DNA from: Channallabes apus | Taxonomy: Eukaryota > Chordata > Actinopteri > Siluriformes > Clariidae | NCBI GenBank assembly: GCA_030522415.1 | Contig: CM060113.1 | Span: forward strand, 14,808,151 to 14,872,150 | Length of the DNA stretch: 64,000 bases | Direction: 5' to 3' | In this document: positions 35,562-46,407 of the stretch, one piece after another | Layout of the letters: every line of letters begins with the position of its first letter | Position numbering within the stretch: position 1 is the stretch's first letter | Made by a program: the position numbers and the translations under genes | Notes under the pieces: generated by a model | Told to the model about the DNA's origin: nothing | The model's database searches: none | The model's input: the letters and a program-made list of their open reading frames with translations, nothing else

Positions 35562-35661
35562 GTGTTGTTCACTCAAGCATGATAAAGGGGGGAAAAAAAG
35601 CAATGCTCAAGTCTGATCTTAACCTTCATGATCAATTTGCGTTTTAATTCTACATGTCTTT
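35562..35661. repeat. Direct repeat, right copy
   Basis: Partner of 34858-34953, about 0.6 kb apart. It directly abuts the minus-strand SINE body, so it may be that SINE's tail. Confidence 0.8.
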
Positions 35662-36083
35662 GGTTTGACCACGGCTTTCCCCAGATTTTCTCCCTAATTT
35701 CATCATGTCCACGTCCCAAGTCCCACATTAAGGCTACTACTGCCATTCAGCCAGGAGGGCCAAAGACTATCACATGTTTTCAGCCGACCGCATCTTTTCA
35801 GACTGCTCGCTCACGCACCGTTGGGTGCAACGTAACACACTCGGAGGACAGTGCTATCCGCTCCTTCCGCTTGTGTGAGCTCACAGACGCCCCTGATTGG
35901 CTGTACAGCTGTGATTAATGTGGGAGCCCCAAGTACATCTCATCCCTCCCCTCTAAGAGAGCTCGGCCAATCAGCTCTCTCTAGGCCTCCGGCTGCAAGA
36001 GGTTACAGCATCACCTGGGAATCGAACTCGCGATCCCCTAATGATAGAGCGAGCACCTTACCACTGCACCACTCGGGAAGGTT
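35662..36083 (-). mobile_element. tRNA-derived SINE (second family), minus strand
   Basis: On the minus strand it starts 'ccgagtggtgcagtggtaag' (A-box-like), followed by 'gcgagttcgattccc' (B box), then a body with 'agagagagctgattggccga'. The head resembles a tRNA, but it continues into a 3' body and carries mismatches, so it is a SINE and not a tRNA gene. The 3' limit is uncertain. Confidence 0.75.
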
Positions 36084-36610
36084 TAAGTATTTCAGAAACC
36101 ACTGATCTCATGGTACTTTTTAGGTACAGTCTGTAGGGTTTGCACAGAATGATGGAAAGAATAAAACACAAACCTTGTGATTGATGATAAAGATCAAAGG
36201 AGAATGGCGAGACTGATATGAGCTAGCAGGAAGGCTAACGTAGCTCAAACAACCACTGGTCATTCATGTGTTGCAACCAGTTTAAGACGATGTGTGCATT
36301 GTGACATGTTGGAATTGAAGAGATGCCTGTTTTCAGCAGAGATCCTCATATAAACTGCTTGATTGGTGCTAAGGCACTCAGTGTGGGAAAAAAAAAACAT
36401 TTCCCATACACCTGATTTTTTTTTTCAAACCAGACTGATTCTTCTCCTTTTACCTCTTTCATTAGAAGGTCATTTCCACCTTTAGGTTTACTTACACATT
36501 GTAGATGATGTGATGGATTTATAATGTCCTAGAGGGAAAAAAAACGCATAAAAAATGGATAAAGAATATAAGAAAAGATAAAGATAATTTAATAGGTAAG
36601 AACTATAAGT

Positions 36611-36893
36611 AGGCAGCACGGTGGTGTAGTGCGGTTAGCACTGTCGGCTTCTGCTGCCTTCAGGGTCCAGGTTCGATTCCCGGTTGCATCACTGCGTGCA
36701 TGGAGTTTGCATGTTCTTCCCATGCTGGCTGGGTTTCCTTCCACAGGAAAGATTAGGCTAATTGGTGTTTCCAAATTGCCCGTAGTGTGTGTGACCTGCA
36801 ATGGATTGTAACATGCCCTAAGTTTCCTGGGATAGGCTCCAGGCCCCCAGTGACCCTGAATACAGGATAAACCAGTATAGACGATGAGTGACG
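36611..36893 (+). mobile_element. tRNA-derived SINE, near full length
   Basis: Head 'ggcagcacggtggtgtagt' with A-box-like 'ggttagcactg' and B box 'ggttcgattcc', then a shortened body ending 'caggataaaccagtatagac'. Diverged from the main copies, so older. Confidence 0.85.
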
Positions 36894-36904
36894 CAATCAC
36901 TTAA

Positions 36905-37013
36905 ATTTTTATTCGGGCTTGGGACTGGCACTGCATGGGACAGTGGCTGGGAATTGAACCTAGGACTTCCACATGGTAGGCAAGAGACCTACTACTGAGC
37001 CACCAATGCCCAT
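36905..37013 (-). mobile_element. Short tRNA-derived SINE (third family)
   Basis: On the minus strand: 'ggtggctcagtagtaggtct' (A box) and 'aggttcaattccc' (B box). It is too diverged to be a tRNA gene. Confidence 0.6.
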
Positions 37014-37424
37014 AGAAATAATAATGAAATAATATATTTTTTCTGGTAATCATTCAGTTCTAATTCTAAAATTTTTATTCAACTTAAAATGGGTTTTAAG
37101 AAATATGAAATGACTGGAATTGGGTAATAAACTGCCAAAGCATTAATAAAACCTGGAAAGATAGTGCTGGACTAATGGAAGAAATATGGTTAAAAAAAAA
37201 AATGACTTGCGATCACTTAAATACTTGAGGAAGCTGCATTGATAAATATTGTCAAGATCAATGAGAACACATTTGGGACCCATGCTGTGTGGTCATAATA
37301 AAACCATTTCTTTTTAAACATTTGTTAGAGAGGCTAACGAGAAAAAAATGCTAGGGAGCAATTCCAGAGCAATGGGCATATCAGGGTTAGAAGGAAACTG
37401 GCCTGAAGCTAACGAACAATCCTC

Positions 37425-37550
37425 TGGAGGGAGTGCTTCAGTTGGTCAAGTCTAGACTCAACATCATTATATGACAATAAAATGAAGTCAGCGTATGACC
37501 TGAATGTACTTAATGACCAAGTTACTACATCTAAATATATATATTTATTC
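37425..37550 (+). mobile_element. Tc1-like fragment
   Basis: 'gcttcagttggtcaagtcta' and 'aatgaccaagttactaca' match the same Tc1 family as 8409-8570 and, inverted, 51590-53170. Confidence 0.6.
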
Positions 37551-39164
37551 CAGGTACTGGGAGCACGAGAAATCAGTTTTACACAAAAACTGGCCGCCAA
37601 TTTGGCCACGCTGTGTATTACAGTTTCAGCTCTAAAATTATTAAATATTATTAAATATTATTAAATATTAGAACAGTTCTAGATTTCATCTCTAGCATTT
37701 TCTATGTAATACCATAACCTGCCACTAGTCCGCATTGAGGGTGGCCTTGAGAGCGGATGCCATCTTTAAACGCCTCTGTTACAAAGAACTTAACACTACC
37801 CATGGTGCATTCGAAAGCAAATGTTCTCCCTCCGGTCCTGGCGTATGATATCATCTGTTCTTATTTTACCTTTGTATCGGGGCTGCGCCCAGAAAAATGA
37901 TCCGCAGCACAGAGTTATTTGCAGAGCCGGGTTCTGTGTTATTTTATTTCGTTGCGGAGACATAACATGCTGGGTCTCCCCTTTCACGCAGGTGGTCCTC
38001 CCTGCCTCAGTCAAAGCCAGGCGGCACGCACACCCATGGCTGAGTGAAGACACAGACAGATGTATGCGAATTTAGGTAATGGTGTAACGTTTCAAGGGCC
38101 TGCTTAGCTTGGCTGTCTTGCATAAAGATAGCGTTAATTAATGTGTTTGCTTTGCCTTAAGCTCTTAAAAAATAAAGTGTTCCATCTCTCGCCGAGCCAC
38201 CAGTTGGTGAGGAACGTTGTCTTAAACCAACATTTGTAATACAAATTAGTTTCTTGTGTTAGTTTTATATATAGAGAGAGTGAGAGGGTGAGGATGGATT
38301 GTGTCATGTGACCCCAAAAGCTCTTCCCGAGTAATGCAATTTCTTCAGCATACTTGAACATTTAGCTTTTTATTCACTTGGGAATTTGATGCTTTTTTTT
38401 TTTTTTTTTTTTTTTAATTTGTGGTTTTCAAATCTACATGGATAAAAGACCCAAGGTGTATGATAAAGTATATATCTGTATGATCTGTATGATGCGTTAA
38501 TGAATCGAAACAGGGTTATCACAGTGCGGACAACGTGAACCGATTTAAACAGCAATTCTTAAATACGAACAACGGATCAATGAGATCTTCTTCAAAGGTT
38601 TCCTCTGAGCAGCATCTAAAGGCCGCAGTGATTGAAATAGATAGGTCAGGGAGTTAACATATGTAATTATGTAGTTTTGAATCAAGACACTGATTATGTA
38701 AAGTGTCTTTGCGTGATCACGGAAAAGACTGCATCTGAGCCAGAGTGTTATTCTTCCTCAACACAGACCAGAGATTTAGCCTCAAACAGATGTTATAAGC
38801 CCTTTGTAGGGCCCTTGGCACGGAGCCAGGCTCTACCTATCTTCGCAACTATTTACATGGCAATCCAGCTGGTCACCCCCTCTTTCTCTCTTTCTTTTTC
38901 TCCCCCTCTCTCCCCATCTTGCAGAGTCATTCTGTTCTTTGAACTAAAAAACAAAACAAAACAAAACAACATTATGGACTTGATCTTCAAAGGAAATATT
39001 TCACTTTTCTCTCACATACTTCTGACATAATGATCACTTACTGCAGTCACCTTAGTATAGTAAAGGTGTTATCAACATTCCTGCTCGTACCTGTAACTGA
39101 ACTTTCTAGGGGTCGTATGGTACTGTATATACACTTCTGAAGATGCTCCTTCTGATAATATATA
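37551..39164. other. Intergenic stretch, no gene recognised
   Basis: Holds an attaaatatt triplet repeat near 37638-37670 and T runs near 38393-38415. No supported gene. Confidence 0.6.
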
Positions 39165-40758
39165 CAGTGGTGTGAAAAACTATTTGCCCCCTTCCTGATT
39201 CCTTATTCTTATTCTGTTTGTCACACTTAAATGTTTCTGCTCATCAAAAACCGTTAACTATTAGTCAAAGATAACATAATTGAACACAAAATGCAATTTT
39301 TAAATGAAGGTTTACGTTATTAAGGGAGAAAAAAAACTCCAAATCTACATGGCCCTTGTTAAAAAATTACTTAACTGTGGTTTATCACACCTGAGTTCAA
39401 TTTCTGTAGTCACCCCCAGGCCTGATTACTGCCACACCTGTTTCAATCAAGAAATCACTTAAATAGGAGCTACCTGACACAGAGAAGTAGACCAAAAGCA
39501 CCTCAAAAGCTAGACATCATGCCAAGATCCAAAGAAATTCAGGAACAAATGAGAACAAAAGTAATTGAGATCTATCAGTCTGGTAAAGGTTATAAAGCCA
39601 TTTCTAAAGCTTTGGGACTCCAGCGAACCACAGTGAGAGCCATTATCCACAAATGGCAAAAACATGGAACAGTGGTGAACCTTCCCAGGAGTGGCCGGCT
39701 GACCAAAATTACCCCAAGAGCGCAGAGACAACTCATCCGAGAGGCCACAAAAGACCCCAGGACAACATCTAAAGAACTGCAGGCCTCACTTGCCTCAATT
39801 AAGGTCAGTGTTCACGACTCCACCATAAGAAAGAGACTGGGCAAAAACGGCCTGCATGGCAGATTTCCAAGGCGCAAACCACTTTTAAGCAAAAAGAACA
39901 TTAAGGCTCGTCTCAATTTTGCTAAAAAACATCTCAATGATTGCCAAGACTTTTGGGAAAATACCTTGTGGACCGACGAGACAAAAGTTGAACTTTTTGG
40001 AAGGTGCGTGTCCCGTTACATCTGGCGTAAAAGTAACACAGCATTTCAGAAAAAGAACATCATACCAACAGTAAAATATGGTGGTGGTAGTGTGATGGTC
40101 TGGGGTTGTTTTGCTGCTTCAGGACCTGGAAGGCTTGCTGTGATAGATGGAACCATGAATTCTACTGTCTACCAAAAAATCCTGAAGGAGAATGTCCGGC
40201 CATCTGTTCGTCAACTCAAGCTGAAGCGATCTTGGGTGCTGCAGCAGGACAATGACTCAAAACACACCAGCAAATCCACCTCTGAATGGCTGAAGAAAAA
40301 CAAAATGAAGACTTTGGAGTGGCCTAGTCAAAGTCCTGACCTGAATCCTATTGAGATGTTGTGGCATGACCTTAAAAAGGCGGTTCATGCTAGAAAACCC
40401 TCAAATAAAGCTGAATTACAACAATTCTGCAAAGATGAGTGGGGCACAGTTCCTCCAGAGCGCTGTAAAAGACTCGTTGCAAGTTATCGCAAACGCTTGA
40501 TTGCAGTTATTGCTGCTAAGGGTGGCCCAACCAGTTATTAGGTTCAGGGGGCAATTTCTTTTTCACACAGGGTCATGTAGGTTTGGATTTTTTTTCTCCC
40601 TAAATAATAAAACCCCTCATTTAAAAACTGCATTTTGTGTTTACTTGTGTTATCTTTGACTAATAGTTAAATGTGTTTGATGATCAGAAACATTTTGTGT
40701 GACAAACATGCAAAAGAATAAGAAATCAGGAGGGGGCAAATAGTTTTTCACACCACTG
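39165..40758 (+). mobile_element. Tc1-like transposon, copy B (intact transposase)
   Basis: Ends 'cagtggtgtgaaaaactatt' and 'atagtttttcacaccactg' are inverted and flanked by TA. Length is 1594 bp, near-identical to copy A (23398-25022). The left inner binding site is missing: where copy A has 'tgtgaaaaagtgattgcccc', copy B goes straight from catggcc to cttgtt, a loss of about 24 bases. The right inner site is present near 40548-40568 with one change. Confidence 0.95.
39519..40541 (+). CDS. Tc1-like transposase, intact reading frame
   Basis: 340 residues with no interruption, the normal length for the family. It would bind its own terminal repeats in the nucleus and cut and paste the element at TA sites. 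It has an N-terminal paired-like DNA-binding domain of two helix-turn-helix units (about 1-110, including KAISKALGLQRTTVRAIIHK and STIRKRL) and a basic linker with nuclear-localisation character (RFPRRKPLLSKK). The DDE core has Asp153 (WTDETK), Asp244 (LQQDND) and Glu279 (SPDLNPIEM), a DD34E spacing. The glycine-rich box GGGSVMVWGCF is at about 188-198. Compared with copy A it has Ser for Pro at 247, just after the second Asp. Whether it is expressed is unknown. ATG 39519 follows the family start MPRSKEIQ. Confidence 0.95.
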   Translation: MPRSKEIQEQMRTKVIEIYQSGKGYKAISKALGLQRTTVRAIIHKWQKHGTVVNLPRSGRLTKITPRAQRQLIREATKDPRTTSKELQASLASIKVSVHDSTIRKRLGKNGLHGRFPRRKPLLSKKNIKARLNFAKKHLNDCQDFWENTLWTDETKVELFGRCVSRYIWRKSNTAFQKKNIIPTVKYGGGSVMVWGCFAASGPGRLAVIDGTMNSTVYQKILKENVRPSVRQLKLKRSWVLQQDNDSKHTSKSTSEWLKKNKMKTLEWPSQSPDLNPIEMLWHDLKKAVHARKPSNKAELQQFCKDEWGTVPPERCKRLVASYRKRLIAVIAAKGGPTSY

Positions 40759-41706
40759 TATAGTAATAGATAATAGAATATAATAATATATTGTTTTTAA
40801 ATTCCTCTTTTCTCATTAGACTTATAGTTTCTATAACAATCTTACTCGGCTTCTCTTCCAGATCTGATTATTTGGGAAATGTGTTTGTTTGGTCAAGGCT
40901 TTTTAAACAGCATTTTGCATTTGTACAAACTTCTTTCTTTGACCACTAGAGGGTGCAAAGTAGCTCAAAAAAAAATAATACAAATTCAGACTCCCAGGTT
41001 TCCTTAAAACCATGACCTGTCAGGGTGTGATAAATTGATACACACTACTTCATTATGGAGGTAGGGTGAAGTGATGTGGGTAATCTATTTCTTTTTCAGT
41101 CACTTTATTTTTTAAGGCACTCCAGAGGAATGCAGAGACGACTCTGAAACAGAGTCCGTTCATACATTTGCGGTCTTGCTCGGATGACTTTACTCTTAGC
41201 ATCTTTAATAATCTTCGACATCTCTGACTGCGACTTTTTCCTCCCTGATTTGAAAGGTGAATATGTAGGTCAAATGTGGCATCAGTAGGAATAGATATGT
41301 TGAGCACTGGAGTTTCATAGCACCAGGGTCTCCAGTTTGATCTACTGTAGGTATTGGCTTTATTGAGCTCACACCACAATCCTGATCAATACAATATGTG
41401 AGTGGTCATGATGTGTATACAACCCCGTTTTGAATACACTGAACTCCGCCCCCTAGCTGATCTGCTATAAGATAAAACAGTTAACAACTACTTAAAAGAC
41501 TCAGAATATTATATCTTCACTCATTTTATGTGATTTCCAGTCAAATCCATAATTATAAGCAACCTTCAAGATAAGGTAACCTCAAGACAAAAAAATCAGT
41601 AGTAGTTAGTAATTCTTTAATGTACTATAAGCTACTTTACTTGTACTTTAGTATAAATGATTTAGGAACTGTAATGACACACTGACTCCAATACATTTTC
41701 CCTGGT
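40759..41706. other. Intergenic stretch, no gene recognised
   Basis: A 108-codon minus-strand frame at 41053-41379 shows no family feature and is not called. Confidence 0.6.
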
Positions 41707-42008
41707 AGATGGTACTTGGCTTAGCTGTTACCGTAGCACTTTCCACCCGAACGTCCAGGGTTGGGGATTCAAATCTTGCCTATGGTCTGAGTTTGCATTT
41801 TCCCTCTGTTTTTGGCAAGTTTCCTCCAGGTACTTCGGTTTCCTTCCACAGTCCAAAGACCTGTAGTGTGTGAATGTGTGTGAGAGTGTGTGAATGTGTG
41901 TGAGTGTTGACCGGAGGTCCTACCGTAAAAGTGGGAGCTAACACAGTGGTCACCATTGGCCTTAACAGTCCCTAGGTGGTACAGAGGTTCAAGAATAGAT
42001 GGATAGAT
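41707..42008 (+). mobile_element. Diverged tRNA-derived SINE
   Basis: Degraded head, then recognisable body ('tttcctccaggtacttcggt', 'cacagtccaaagacctgta') and a tail with 'gatggatag'. Confidence 0.65.
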
Positions 42009-42121
42009 TTACTGTAGACACACACAAACACACACACACACACACACACACCCTTTAAAGTTTTTCAACTTTTGTTGTTTCACATTCGTCTTAGAATGTA
42101 TTCAAATTTATATATATATAT

Positions 42122-42497
42122 ATTCATTCATTCATTTTCTATGCTGCTTAATCCTGTGTTCAGGGTCACGGGGGACCTGGAGCCTATCCCAGGAGACTTC
42201 GGGCACTAGGCGGGGTACACCCTGGACAGGGTGCCAATCCATCGCAGGGCACACACACATACACACACTCACACACCCAATCACACACTACGGGCAATTT
42301 AGGAACGCCAATTAGCCTAACCTGCATATCTTTGGACTGTGGGAGGAAACCGGAGTACCCGGAGGAAACCCACCAAGCACGGGGAGAACATGCAAACTCC
42401 ATGCACACAGAGACGGGAATCGAGCCTGGCCGGGGAATCGAACCCAGACCCTGGAGGTGCAAGGCGACAGTGCTAACCACTACACCACCGCACCGCC

Positions 42498-42499
<2 letters not shown>
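42122..42499 (-). mobile_element. tRNA-derived SINE, full length, minus strand
   Basis: On the minus strand it opens 'ggggcggtgcggtggtgtag', has 'tggttagcactg' and 'gggttcgattcc' promoter boxes, a long conserved body and an (atga)n tail at 42122-42136. Very close to the copies at 49718 and 61303, so young. Confidence 0.93.
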
Positions 42500-42570
<71 letters not shown>

Positions 42571-42571
42571 A
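42500..42571. repeat. (TA)n and T tract
   Basis: TA run to about 42555 followed by a T run, abutting the head of the SINE. Confidence 0.9.
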
Positions 42572-43715
42572 ATTTATAGAAAGAAAAACAAAGACTGAAA
42601 TATCCTATTTACATAATTATACAGACCCTTTTCATGACACTTGCCATTGAGTTAGAAAACAAATCCATGAGACTATCTGTAGAACCAGGAGACAGGATCG
42701 TGATAGACATAGATCTGGGAAATAATACAATAAACTTTCTGGAGTTTCGAAAGCACCCGCGAGCATTGATAGCTTTCATCATTCACAAATGGAAGAGGAT
42801 TGGAATAACCCACTAACTTTTCAGATCTGGCTGCCCAACCAAACCGAGTAATCGGTAATGAAGGGCCTTGGTCAGAGAGGTCACCAATATCATAAGGGTC
42901 ACTATAAATTAAATCCCTTGTTAAGTTCCCTTGTGGAGAAGAGAGAGAGCCTTACAGAAGGATAGCCATCACTGCTGCACTCCATCAATCATATATCTCG
43001 ACTAAATGAAACAGTGGCCAGACAGTGGAGTTTGCCAAAAAACACCTGCAAGACTCTCTGACCATAATAAACATAATTCTCTAGAACTATTTTGAATAAT
43101 GTAAATGACCTTTTTCAAAAAACATCCCTATGATCAAACACGGTGGTGGCAGCATCATGCAGTTGTGATGTTTTTCTGTGACTGGAACTGCGAAATTAGT
43201 CAGTATATACAGTAGGAAAAACTGATGCGAATAAAATAAAGAGTTAATCCTGAGTGAAAGCCTTCTCCAGAGTGCTCAGAATCTCAGGCTGGGATGAAGT
43301 TTAACAGTTCAACGAGACCATGACACTAACCATAACAGCAAGAAAACACAGGAGTGGCTTCAGAACAACTCTGTGAAGTCTGGTTGCGCTTGAGTGATTC
43401 TGCTAAGAAGAATGGAAGAAACTTCCAAAGTGAAAGCTGTGCCAAGCTTGTAGCATCATTCACGAGTGGACTTGAGACCGTCATTGCTGCCAAAATGCTT
43501 TGACCAGATCCGACGTGCTGGGTCTGAATACGTATGCAAATTGGATATTAGTCTTAATTTTTTAATAAACAAACAAAAAGGTAATAAACACGTGTTTTTA
43601 ATTTGTCAGTGTTGAGTATCGTGTGGAGAATCATGGAAGGGAGAAAAGGATTTGAATACATTTTAAGATGAGTGTGGAAAAATTGAAAGGGTCTAATAAT
43701 TTTCCATTGGCACTG

Positions 43716-44524
43716 TATTTATACACACACATATACTGAGCATACCTATATATGTATAGATGTAGAGAGAGAGAGAGAGATTGTTTTTATCAAGGCATCA
43801 AGGATGCTTTGTATTGCTTTTCTTGATTACTCTTCCTGACAAAGTGGGGAAACTTTGGCAGCTTGAGTGCAGATTCTTATTTTAGACAGACAAGCACTTG
43901 CAGCAGGTGGCCTGTGCCATATGAAAAAAACACAGGGGCAGCACGCTGAACATGTTGTTCTGCACTAAGTAACCATTCTGCTAAACAGATGTAGAAAGGT
44001 ACCATAAACAGCTTTTTTCTCCCGTTAACAGGCTAAAAGCGATTTGCCAAATTTCCAGAATGTCATCAATCTTTCAAAGACTGTAAAGTTATGATGGACA
44101 ACCATGGACCAGATGTGCCACTTTTACCTCATTCATAAACTTAACTGTTGACTGGATTTCAAAACGGGATCATGTCTGATAAAGCTATTGGGATTTTAGT
44201 AAGGTTCTTTATGTTTTTATGTAGTACAAAAACATCACACATTCTGTATGGATGACCGTAATCACAGTTGGGCAGTGATACCTCTTTAAAACTACAGTAT
44301 ATTACAACCACTCTTTGGATGCCAGAAAGGAAAACCACATGGACCACAGACTAAAGTGTCTTGCAATAATCAAATCACTGAACAAGTCAAACAGGATTAT
44401 TTCAGGATTATTACATAAATCTGGTCACATTGACTTGCTGATTGCATTTGAACGTTAATCATTTTAATTAAGCAATAATTTGCTTAATTTATACCACTTT
44501 TGTTTTGCATTTTCAGGGTTTGTG
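43716..44524. other. Intergenic stretch, no gene recognised
   Basis: Contains a short GA run near 43763-43780. Nothing else recognised. Confidence 0.6.
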
Positions 44525-44660
44525 ATTTGCACCTCACCTCCAGTCTGTATGAGTGGAGTTAACATGCTCCCTCCCACAATCCAAAGACATGTGCTGTAGG
44601 GTGATTGTTGTCTCTACCCAGACCTTATACAGGATAAATGGTTGAATGAATGAAGAATTT
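44525..44660 (+). mobile_element. SINE fragment
   Basis: Short, diverged part of the main SINE ('cacaatccaaagacatgtgc', 'atacaggataaatggttgaa'). Confidence 0.6.
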
Positions 44661-44725
44661 TTTAAGGATTGATGTTGTACTGAAGGAGCCACATATAAAT
44701 AGGGTGACATGGCTGCATCAAATTC

Positions 44726-45327
44726 AGTTCAATCCAATTCAATGTTATTTACAGTATATAGTGCTTTTAACAGTCGTCATTGTCTCAAAGCAACTTAACA
44801 GAATCAAAAGGGAATTAGGGAAATGAGTATGAAACATGTGAGATTATATGTGTGAATCAAAATGAACAGTAATGTCAGTAATGAGCGAGCTGGGAACGAC
44901 TGTGGCAAAGAAAAACTCCCTGAGACATCAATAAGAAGAAACCTTGAGAGGAACCAGACTTGACCGGGACCCCATCCTCATGTGGGTGATAATGGATGGC
45001 AGGGATTGATCTGCAATCATACTGTGTGTTAGGAGGCTGGAAGTTCAGTACAAGAGAAGGTGTGTTTAGGTTAATATGGGGAGTCCACTTTCGCTATTAG
45101 GTACTGTTTGTAGTCATTTTTAGTCCTGAACTATTGCGCAACTGCAGTCACAAGTCATCAGAGAACAGCTGTCTGCATCAGCAACGTTCAAGTTCAAGAC
45201 CGTCTTCATGGTAAAGTAGAACCGTCCCCAGTCACCACATGCATCTCATACAGTACGTTGAGATCTCCAGCCAGAAGCGGAGCACCAGGATGAGCCAGAC
45301 AGATCCTGAGGGCAGAGGGGGTCTGGA
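44726..45327 (+). repeat. Teleost interspersed repeat, copy 2
   Basis: Matches 7784-8408 along its length ('agaaaccttgagaggaacca', 'atcatactgtgtgttagg', 'cgtccccagtcaccaca'). Slightly closer to the usual fish consensus than copy 1. Confidence 0.78.
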
Positions 45328-45997
45328 TTTGTCTTGTCACTCAAACTCTGACCTTAAACAACATAACTGAACTGGTCTTTACTCCCCAGTCATTCATGCA
45401 GACTTAATGAATTGTACACAACTAGTAGGAATGTGATACCATTATCTACATCTGCAGCTAGCCAGCACTCCAAATATCCATTTCTCTATATCTATCTATT
45501 TCTCTATCTGGATTTAAAAAACATGTAGGTGTGGACGAAAGATGTTCATATGTAAAAACACTAGCTCTATGCCTCCAAAAAAAAAACCTCAAAGGTAGAA
45601 TGCCAGCAATCTTAGCACTATTGGTCTGGTGAATTCTGGGTATGTCGGTGCATACTGTAACCCTCGGTTTGTGAGGTGTAGTAGTCCAGAGATGTCTGTA
45701 CTGTAGTTTTAATCCTTCTAATACTTAGCTTATATTTTTCTTTGTGCCAAATCTAAACATATAAGGACTTTATTTGAATCCACCATAAACAGACAGGTAC
45801 CAAGGATAGCAAAACAAGACTGGTGTTCCTGAACATGGGGTTTGTTCTGCAGTCTCCTTCTTGTTTGTCTTGTCCGCTTGTGTCTCCTGTTTCTGTTTTG
45901 GTTTCAAACACCTCAACCACATCCTTCAAAGCAAATCACTATTTTAGCATTGACGGAAATAAATTCTGTGTTAGGAATTAAGATGCATATAAAGTTC
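45328..45997. other. Intergenic stretch, no gene recognised
   Basis: Nothing recognised beyond short A runs. Confidence 0.6.
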
Positions 45998-46225
45998 ACA
46001 GCATGGTGACCTAGTGGTTAGCACCTTCAGGGTCGAGGGTTTGAGTCCCATCCCGGGTCTAGGGGACATGCAGATTAGACTAATAGGTCTGTAGTCAGTA
46101 AGTGTATGTGTGTACCTGTCCATGGTGTACCGCACCCCAAGTCCGCTGGCAAGGCATATGCTCCAGGCCACCTATAGCCCTGAATAGAATAAGCGGTATA
46201 GAGAATCAGTGGGTGATAATGCCAA
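45998..46225 (+). mobile_element. Diverged tRNA-derived SINE
   Basis: Head 'gcatggtgacctagtggtta', shortened body, end 'aataagcggtatagagaat'. Confidence 0.75.
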
Positions 46226-46257
46226 TACAATACTGCCATCAATTATGCATAAAAGGG

Positions 46258-46407
46258 CAATTTAAAAAAGCCAATGATTTTACCAAGAGGAAACCCACCA
46301 AGCACAGGGAGAACATGCAAACTCCACACACACAGACTAGAGGCTAGATTCCACCCCCAATGCTGGAGGTAAGGGATAACTACTGTAACTACTAAGCCAC
46401 ACAACCT
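46258..46407 (-). mobile_element. SINE fragment, minus strand
   Basis: 'gaggaaacccaccaagcaca' and 'agaacatgcaaactccacac' are the inverse of the SINE body. It lies tail to tail with the previous copy. Confidence 0.75.

Larger units (their letters stand above)
35462..36310 (+). mobile_element. Tc1-like element fragment interrupted by a SINE
   Basis: The left part (35462-35560, 'gatcagccagttatgtg', 'acatcaaacatcagaat') and the right part (36084-36310, 'aagtatttcagaaaccactg', 'caaaggagaatggcgagact') match successive pieces of one common teleost Tc1-like family. The 520 bases between them are foreign. It is heavily decayed with no open frame. Confidence 0.65.
42051..43715 (+). mobile_element. Decayed Tc1-like element carrying a SINE
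   Basis: The left end ('ccctttaaagtttttcaac ... tgtattcaaattt') is the inverse of the right end ('gatttgaatacattttaag ... attgaaagggt'). Inside are transposase shreds on the plus strand, for example 'atcaaacacggtggtggcag', 'acaggagtggcttcagaaca' and 'tgtgccaagcttgtagcatc'. No open frame survives. A full-length SINE (42122-42499) and a TA/T tract lie in its left part. Confidence 0.78.

Noticed and set aside
36001..36080. tRNA-like sequence on the minus strand
   Set aside because: A and B boxes are present, but the sequence continues into a SINE body and the fold has mismatches; it is a SINE head, not a tRNA gene.
41053..41379. 108-codon minus-strand frame
   Set aside because: No recognisable domain, splice partner or promoter.
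42332..42598. Frames reading MDCGRKPEYPEETHQARGEH, recurring at 49589, 52456 and 60146
   Set aside because: They are chance frames through the tRNA-derived SINE body, seen on either strand wherever a copy lies.
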